NCBI GenBank assembly: GCA_963930655.1
Contig: OZ005616.1
Span: forward strand, 11,436,001 to 11,500,000
Reading direction: 5' to 3'
DNA length: 64,000 nucleotides
From: Myrica gale
Lineage: Eukaryota > Streptophyta > Magnoliopsida > Fagales > Myricaceae
Part shown: piece after piece, positions 59,207-64,000 of the stretch
Layout: each line of letters opens with the position of its first letter
Numbering within the stretch: the stretch's first letter is position 1
The notes under the pieces: generated by a model
What the model saw: the letters and a program-made list of their open reading frames with translations, nothing else
Told to the model about the DNA's origin: nothing
The model's database searches: none
Program-made: the position numbers and the translations under genes

Positions 59207-60060
59207 TTAGCTTCTTTTCTGCATGGAACTATTCATCTCAGAAGCCTCCTCTCTCTCTCTCCAGATTGCATGAACTTCATCTGTCCGGAACCGCTGGGTG
59301 AATGTTGATTCCTCCAGCGAAGTTGACATACCATGGGCGTAAGCAAGAAGACCAGTATAGGCAATCATTGCCCCATTATCAACGCAATACCTGTCATCAG
59401 TAGCAAACAACCGTCCTCCACGCTCAGAGCACATTATTCTCATCATCTCTTGCAACCGCTCATTGCAACCAACACCACCAACAATAAGAATATCTTTCTT
59501 GTCACAGTGTGCCATTGCCCTTTCTGTAATCTCCACAAGCATTGCAAAAACAGTTTCCTGCAACATATCATAGCCAAACACGGCAGAAATGTATGAATTA
59601 ACATAAATAATGATTGTTTCAGAAATGTAAGTAAAAAAAACACATAAAAGGGAAAGAGCAAGGCCCTAGTACATAGGAATTGTACAAAAGTTCCTCCCAC
59701 AGAGAATGAGTTAGGTCATGAGACAATGAGCAGAAAGGTCTTAAGGAAGAGAATCCACTTGTAGCTTAAGTTTTCAGTCTGCTATCAGAGTAAGAGAGAC
59801 TACTATTGAGTAATATATGAAGATTAACCAAATTCAAATACAGAATAACTTACCCATATAGTTTTGTAAAAACCAAAGATGTAAATGATCATGATGTAAC
59901 TGACCTGCAAGGAGTAACACAAGTCTGCAGGGGTGCACTCATCATTTTTGAGCTTCTCCACAGCAGTGGCTTCAATATAGCTTAATAGTCCGCTGAAAGA
60001 AACATCCATCCCTTTGACAACATAGGGAATGTCTATGAACTGTTTCCCTTTCTTTGCAAG
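59207..60060 (-). CDS. KAE1: KAE1/OSGEP-type tRNA threonylcarbamoyltransferase, last two exons (partial)
   Basis: Exon 60060-59905 (52 codons, [20 protein letters not shown] onward) is spliced in phase 0 to the last exon 59557-59207 (116 codons and stop), with acceptors CTTCACCAG and TATGTTGCAG. The product is the C-terminal half of the Kae1/TsaD ATPase fold, with the [40 protein letters not shown] and [12 protein letters not shown] blocks. In the KEOPS complex Kae1 transfers threonylcarbamoyl to A37 of tRNAs that read ANN codons. The sequence is of the cytosolic/archaeal-like type rather than the mitochondrial Qri7 type. The metal-binding and N-terminal exons are missing between 60061 and the window end. 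They are probably beyond 64000, since the family has many exons upstream of this point. Confidence 0.95.
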
Positions 60061-61600
60061 CTGGTGAAGAGAAAAATTATGTTAAGCATGTCAGGAAAGA
60101 GTCATTTCAACCACATCATTCAAGAATTGAACAAGAATCAGCAGCCAGAGCTCTGGCTTCTGGAGGGGTAAAAGATCACTCAAAAAGACACGATAGAAAA
60201 TCACATAAGTCTTGTCTCTACCTTAAACCTAAACCGTACCCAAAGAGCCCACTACTACAGTTCCCTGCATCTTTCAATGCTAATTTCAGTCATAAGCCTC
60301 TATTGTGTTTATATGGTTGTATGTTCTACCTTATTGGCCCTACTTCCTAAGAAAGATATTTCATGCAGAAAGAATCTGCTGGCACAGTTTCTTGCAACTT
60401 TCAACACTCAACCTCTAATTCTGTTTATATCGTTAGAGCATTAAACAACTTTCTCCAACATTGCCCCTATTTCTAGGAAATACTTACTTCCTACTTTCCT
60501 ATATCAATTATGCATAAAGCAGGAAGAAAGTATTTGAATTGCTTTGTGTCACAGAATCTCCTAAACACTAATCATTGTGTCAACAAAAGAAAGTTTGAAC
60601 CAAGTTTACTCCGTCTCTCGGACTGCGCCCCAATAGAGAACCCCAACAATGAAACCTATGATGGCTCGCCATTGAGGCTTCCTTAGCCCCCACAATACTA
60701 AAGACAATAGGGAAAAGTAAACTTCCACCATACATTCCAAAAACATATATCATACAAGAAATAACTCGCCTTTTACCAAACCACTATAAATAATGAACAA
60801 ACACCCACAATGACTATTCATGCAGTTGAATAATCTCTTTCCTGAGCGACCCCTTTGAGACTATGTACTACTTCTATACTAATCAACCCCCCCCCCCCCC
60901 CCCGAATGCCACACCTCACTTATTCTTACCAGGTCTTCATAGCCAAAAGATTTCCTCAACAGTTTGGATACACCAAGGACTCAACAATTATATTTAGACA
61001 CTAAGAGTCTAACCTCTGAACTCTATCGCTTGAAGGAGAACAGTTCTCATCCCAAGTCATTGTGGTATTTGAACTCCTTTCCTTAAATTCCCATAAAAAA
61101 ATTCCATTTTCAAAGCTTTTATAATAGGATTATGAACTGCCTCACCACTAATACTAGCATAATAGCTATATTCTGTAAGCAGATATGAGTTAAAAAGTAA
61201 ACTTGACCTTTTAACAAGTATTACTTCAATCAAACATCCTCTTTTTAAGAGCCAACCAATAAGGGAAAAAGTAAACTGGACCTTTTGACAAGTATTCCTT
61301 CAACCAACCCTCCTCCTTTTAAAAGTCAACCAATAAAACCGTACAGACCTTAACTCACAAAGCTAATGAAAGACAACAGTTTAAGTCAGCTAGTTAAACT
61401 GACCATCTTCATGAAAAGATTACATGAGAAACTTGCCAATGAACAAGTAATCTTTCCCTGCTCCAAGGAATATTTGGTCAGCAAAACTATTGAGAATATA
61501 ATGACTACATGCTTGACAATGGATGGAAATAAAGAGGTGCTGCACGGCTAAACTAAAATTCATTTGCCAAACAAAAGATCGTCTATTCCATTCATTAAAA
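60061..61600 (-). other. Probable intron of the KAE1-type gene
   Basis: No exon matching the expected upstream Kae1 motifs is visible. A run of 17 C is at 60887-60903. TTAACAAGTATTACTTCAA / TTGACAAGTATTCCTTCAA and the neighbouring CAACCAATAA words form a two-copy repeat near 61210-61340. The region carries AT-rich DNA otherwise. Confidence 0.5.
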
Positions 61601-63640
61601 GAAAATTGAAATGACTTTTTCTCCGTTCTCTCTCTTCCGCGCTCTTCTCCCCGTTCGTCCCTCCAGTTGGGTTAGTGTCCTGAGCTAGTTTGAGATGGTT
61701 TTTTTTCGTAGTTTAGTGATTGAGGCGAAGACGTTTCATTTCTCGGTGAACAAGTTGGGTATCGTTATGCTATCAGAGTCGAGTCGGAAATCGCAGAGCT
61801 TCATTCGTCTTGGTAGATATGAGGTGGTTTGGCTTGCCAACTTCTTTGGTAAACTGGTGGAGGGGAACGAAGACAAGGATTTTCCGGTGAAGTTCAATGA
61901 ATCGTCACGAGCGTTTCTTGCCCAGAAATGCTCGAATGAGCATGGTAGATTCGTTGTGTTGGTGGAGTTTGGGGATAGTAGGCGGAGGGGGCAGTAAGGA
62001 TTCCGGAGGGGCGGTTTGGCGTTGGCTGGCAGGCATTTGCTCAGTCTGTTGAGGAGCTGATTTCTGTGTTTGGGGAGATGCGTCGTTCAAGCGTGGGGCA
62101 AGCAGTGCCAGAGGTTAGGCAAGGTGTTTCTTTTGCCCAGCTGGTGAAGGGTGGCTCGGCGGCGATGGAGGAGGGAGGGGGAGTTTCGGGAGCCTTGCGT
62201 TGGTAACGGAAACCTGACAAGTCACGTGAGTTCAATTCGAAATGTTGTTGTTGGGGGGCCTGCTAAGTTGGCTGGGACTGATGGGGAGCTCTGGGCGCAT
62301 TTAATGCGCTTGCGAGATGAGCTGGAAAGCCTCATCACTCTGGTTGAAAATCAACGGAAGGAATCACGGAAGGCATGTGCTTCTCTTGCGTTGGACCGTG
62401 GATCTGGGCTTTGTGAGTCCGGTCCATCGACCAGTTTGGGCCTCGTAAAGGCTGTCTCAGAGCCTCTCGTTGGTGTGGAGGGGGAAAGGGCCCCGGCTGG
62501 GTGGGTGGACCGAGCTGGGCTCTCTTGCGTCAGGCCGTGGGTCTGGGTTCTTTGTGTCTGGCCCATCGACCCAGTTGGGTGTCGGGTGCCGAGATGTCCC
62601 CTTGCAGGCGGAGCGTAGCGCCATCTCCGTTCCCGTGGCCAAGCTCTCGGATGCTGACCGGATCTCCACGACGGTAGAAGCCTTGCCTCCGGCGACCCTT
62701 TCTGTGGTGACAGGGATGGGTTCCGGCGAATCACCGGCGCCGGAACAGTCTCATGCAGCTGGAGCAGATTTAACCCATTTCTCTCTTGACATGCCGGAGA
62801 CGACGGGGGGCTCCGTTTCGGAGCCAGATCGCGTCGATCTACAGGATCCGGGGAGTTGTGATACCGAGAAGGGGTGGGCAAAGTTGGATCCTTCTGCGGG
62901 GGCTATTTCCGATGGTTTGGAGGAGGGGGAATGTCCTCGGGCTATGTTGGATCCTCTGGCTGGTGTTGAGAGTTCTCACTCTCTAGAGTTGGAGGTTGGA
63001 GTTCCAGAGGTGGGACTGCTAGAAGCAGCGGGCACTGTTGGAGGGGAGTTGTCTTTGGTGGAGGTGGGAATGCTAGAAGCAGCGGGCACTGTTGTAAAAC
63101 CAGTTCTCAAATCTCAACCCTGGACGGTCAGTTTCCCAAGTAAAGCTGTGGGGGGGGGGAAATCTCCGGCGTGGGTCTTGGACATGGTTTCCTCGGTGGG
63201 TAAGATGGTTGGGGTGTCGTGTAGTGGTCAAGAGGAAAAATTGTGGGATCTCTTTGCAGCGTTGGAACGTAATCGGGTACCGCTTACTTCACAAAAGTCC
63301 AGAAAGTCAGGGGGGCGGATGATCAGGGAGTTGAAGGGGTTGAAGTCTTCGGTTAATTATGAAGGGTCTTCTGCACTCGCTACGAAGACGTAAAAGTTAC
63401 GGACTGATTGCTTGGGGACTCAGTTGTGGCGTCTTGTTGGCTCTGAGGGAGGGAGGGAGTTCTAGGGAGAGTCTACTTGGCTAGTGGGCTGAGGGTGTTT
63501 TTGTTTCTCGGGAGAGTCTTGTTGACTTCTCTAGTTTGCTTCTCGGGAGCGTCCTCAGTATTTTCTCTTGTACTGTTGACTCCATTGTCGCGTGTACTTT
63601 GTCTTTTCTTCTTTTTAATAAAATTGGCTTAATTATCAAA
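61600..63640 (+). mobile_element. LINE derivative without reverse transcriptase
   Basis: A CT-rich start (61618-61665) is followed by an ORF1-like frame from ATG 61695 (MVFFRSLVIEAKTFHFSVNK, then SFIRLGRYEVVWLANF), a type I know from plant LINE-like insertions. The frame breaks near 61997. A long frame to 63393 ends in LKGLKSSVNYEGSS, the segment that usually precedes the LINE endonuclease. Instead of ORF2, a stop and about 250 bp of tail follow, ending ATAAAATTGGC and an A tract at 63639-63647. Endonuclease and RT are absent. It is GC-richer than the surrounding intron. Confidence 0.7.
62470..63393 (+). pseudogene. C-terminal part of LINE ORF1-like protein
   Basis: About 307 codons rich in Gly, Ser, Pro and Glu, without a recognisable catalytic domain. 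Two near-identical segments (GLLEAAGTV and GMLEAAGTV) mark a short internal duplication near 63015-63095. The end resembles the spacer before the endonuclease in plant LINEs. It is probably in continuity, after frame breaks, with the start at 61695. There is no evidence it is a host gene. Confidence 0.5.
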
Positions 63641-63647
63641 AAAAAAG

Positions 63648-64000
63648 AATAAGAAGAAAAAAAGAAGTAAATGGAACAATAACTAAATAATAGAAGAGAT
63701 CTGCCATCAATTATTTGTTGTACATACATGTGGTCATCCATGAAGCCGTTAGCAACCAAAATATCATTGCATTGAGTTTATTCACAGGCAAAACTTCTTA
63801 AACAGTTTAAAGACAAAAGTATCAAATGGAGGCCTGAAGTAGATATAGAAACATCCATTTGTTAAAACTAGTGTAATAAACCATGTCGATAACACATTCC
63901 TACACATTGTGTTAGTAACCACAATAGACTCATAACCCATCAAGCTGGTGGTTTTGTGAGCATTGTCAAAAAATAGCACCACCAAAAATAGATTGCTAGA
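63648..64000. other. DNA right of the LINE derivative
   Basis: AT-rich, no exon recognised. It probably still lies in an intron of the KAE1-type gene. Confidence 0.35.

Noticed and set aside
62351..62881. 176-residue minus-strand frame
   Set aside because: Antisense to the LINE ORF1-like frame, Pro/Arg/Ser-rich, with no domain.
61575..63680. Target duplication around the LINE derivative
   Set aside because: A-rich text on both sides is similar but not exact, so I could not call a duplication.
1..64000. tRNA, rRNA and CRISPR features
   Set aside because: No cloverleaf, rRNA or spaced identical repeats were noticed by eye; TGGTATCAGAGC sites are retroelement primer-binding sites and not tRNA genes. 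A tRNAscan-SE run would settle tRNAs.

Overview
This is a window of nuclear DNA from a flowering plant, most likely a eudicot; I cannot name the species. The evidence is spliced genes of plant families (a calmodulin-like protein, FAR1-type DNA-binding proteins and a KAE1/OSGEP-type tRNA-modification gene), an AT-rich background, and many plant-type Ty1/copia elements, L1-type LINEs and MITEs. There is no operon-like organisation, CRISPR array or other prokaryotic feature.

Five host genes can be supported. A single-exon calmodulin-like gene lies at 6140-6592 (+). Three paralogous genes of the short FAR1 DNA-binding (FRS-related factor, FRF) type lie at 21164-22790 (-), 32359-35602 (+) and 50795-52101 (-). 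Each has a first coding exon with the FAR1 zinc-finger domain and a last exon with a coiled coil, joined by a phase-0 intron at the same protein position. Their leaders also look spliced. The last two exons of a KAE1/OSGEP-type gene are at 59207-60060 (-), with the rest of that gene probably beyond the right edge.

Most of the remainder is mobile DNA. From left to right: an LTR-like remnant (1-330), a foldback MITE (347-776), a foldback element whose right arm has expanded into about four tandem copies of roughly 280 bp (1651-3107), a MITE with a 9-bp target duplication (4101-4334), further MITEs (8471-8992, about 9190-9510), a decayed copia (about 9560-10850), a nearly intact copia with 564/565-bp LTRs and a 5-bp target duplication (11533-18912), and a decayed copia (26982-31975) carrying a 327-bp hAT-like MITE in its RNase H region. 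Then come a 1,026-bp retroposon with a perfect 15-bp target duplication (39944-40969), a foldback MITE (41141-41622), a nest of LTR remnants plus an antisense LINE (about 41850-49665), further AT-rich repeats (53.3-55.3 kb), a terminal-repeat element (55311-56090) and a LINE derivative lacking reverse transcriptase (about 61600-63640), probably in an intron of the KAE1-type gene.

The main biological theme is a local cluster of FRF genes, a family descended from Mutator-like transposases, separated and invaded by unrelated transposons. The second copia probably lies in the leader intron of the middle FRF gene, and a tandem duplication lies at the leader splice donor of the third. No wholly new system could be established from sequence reading alone.
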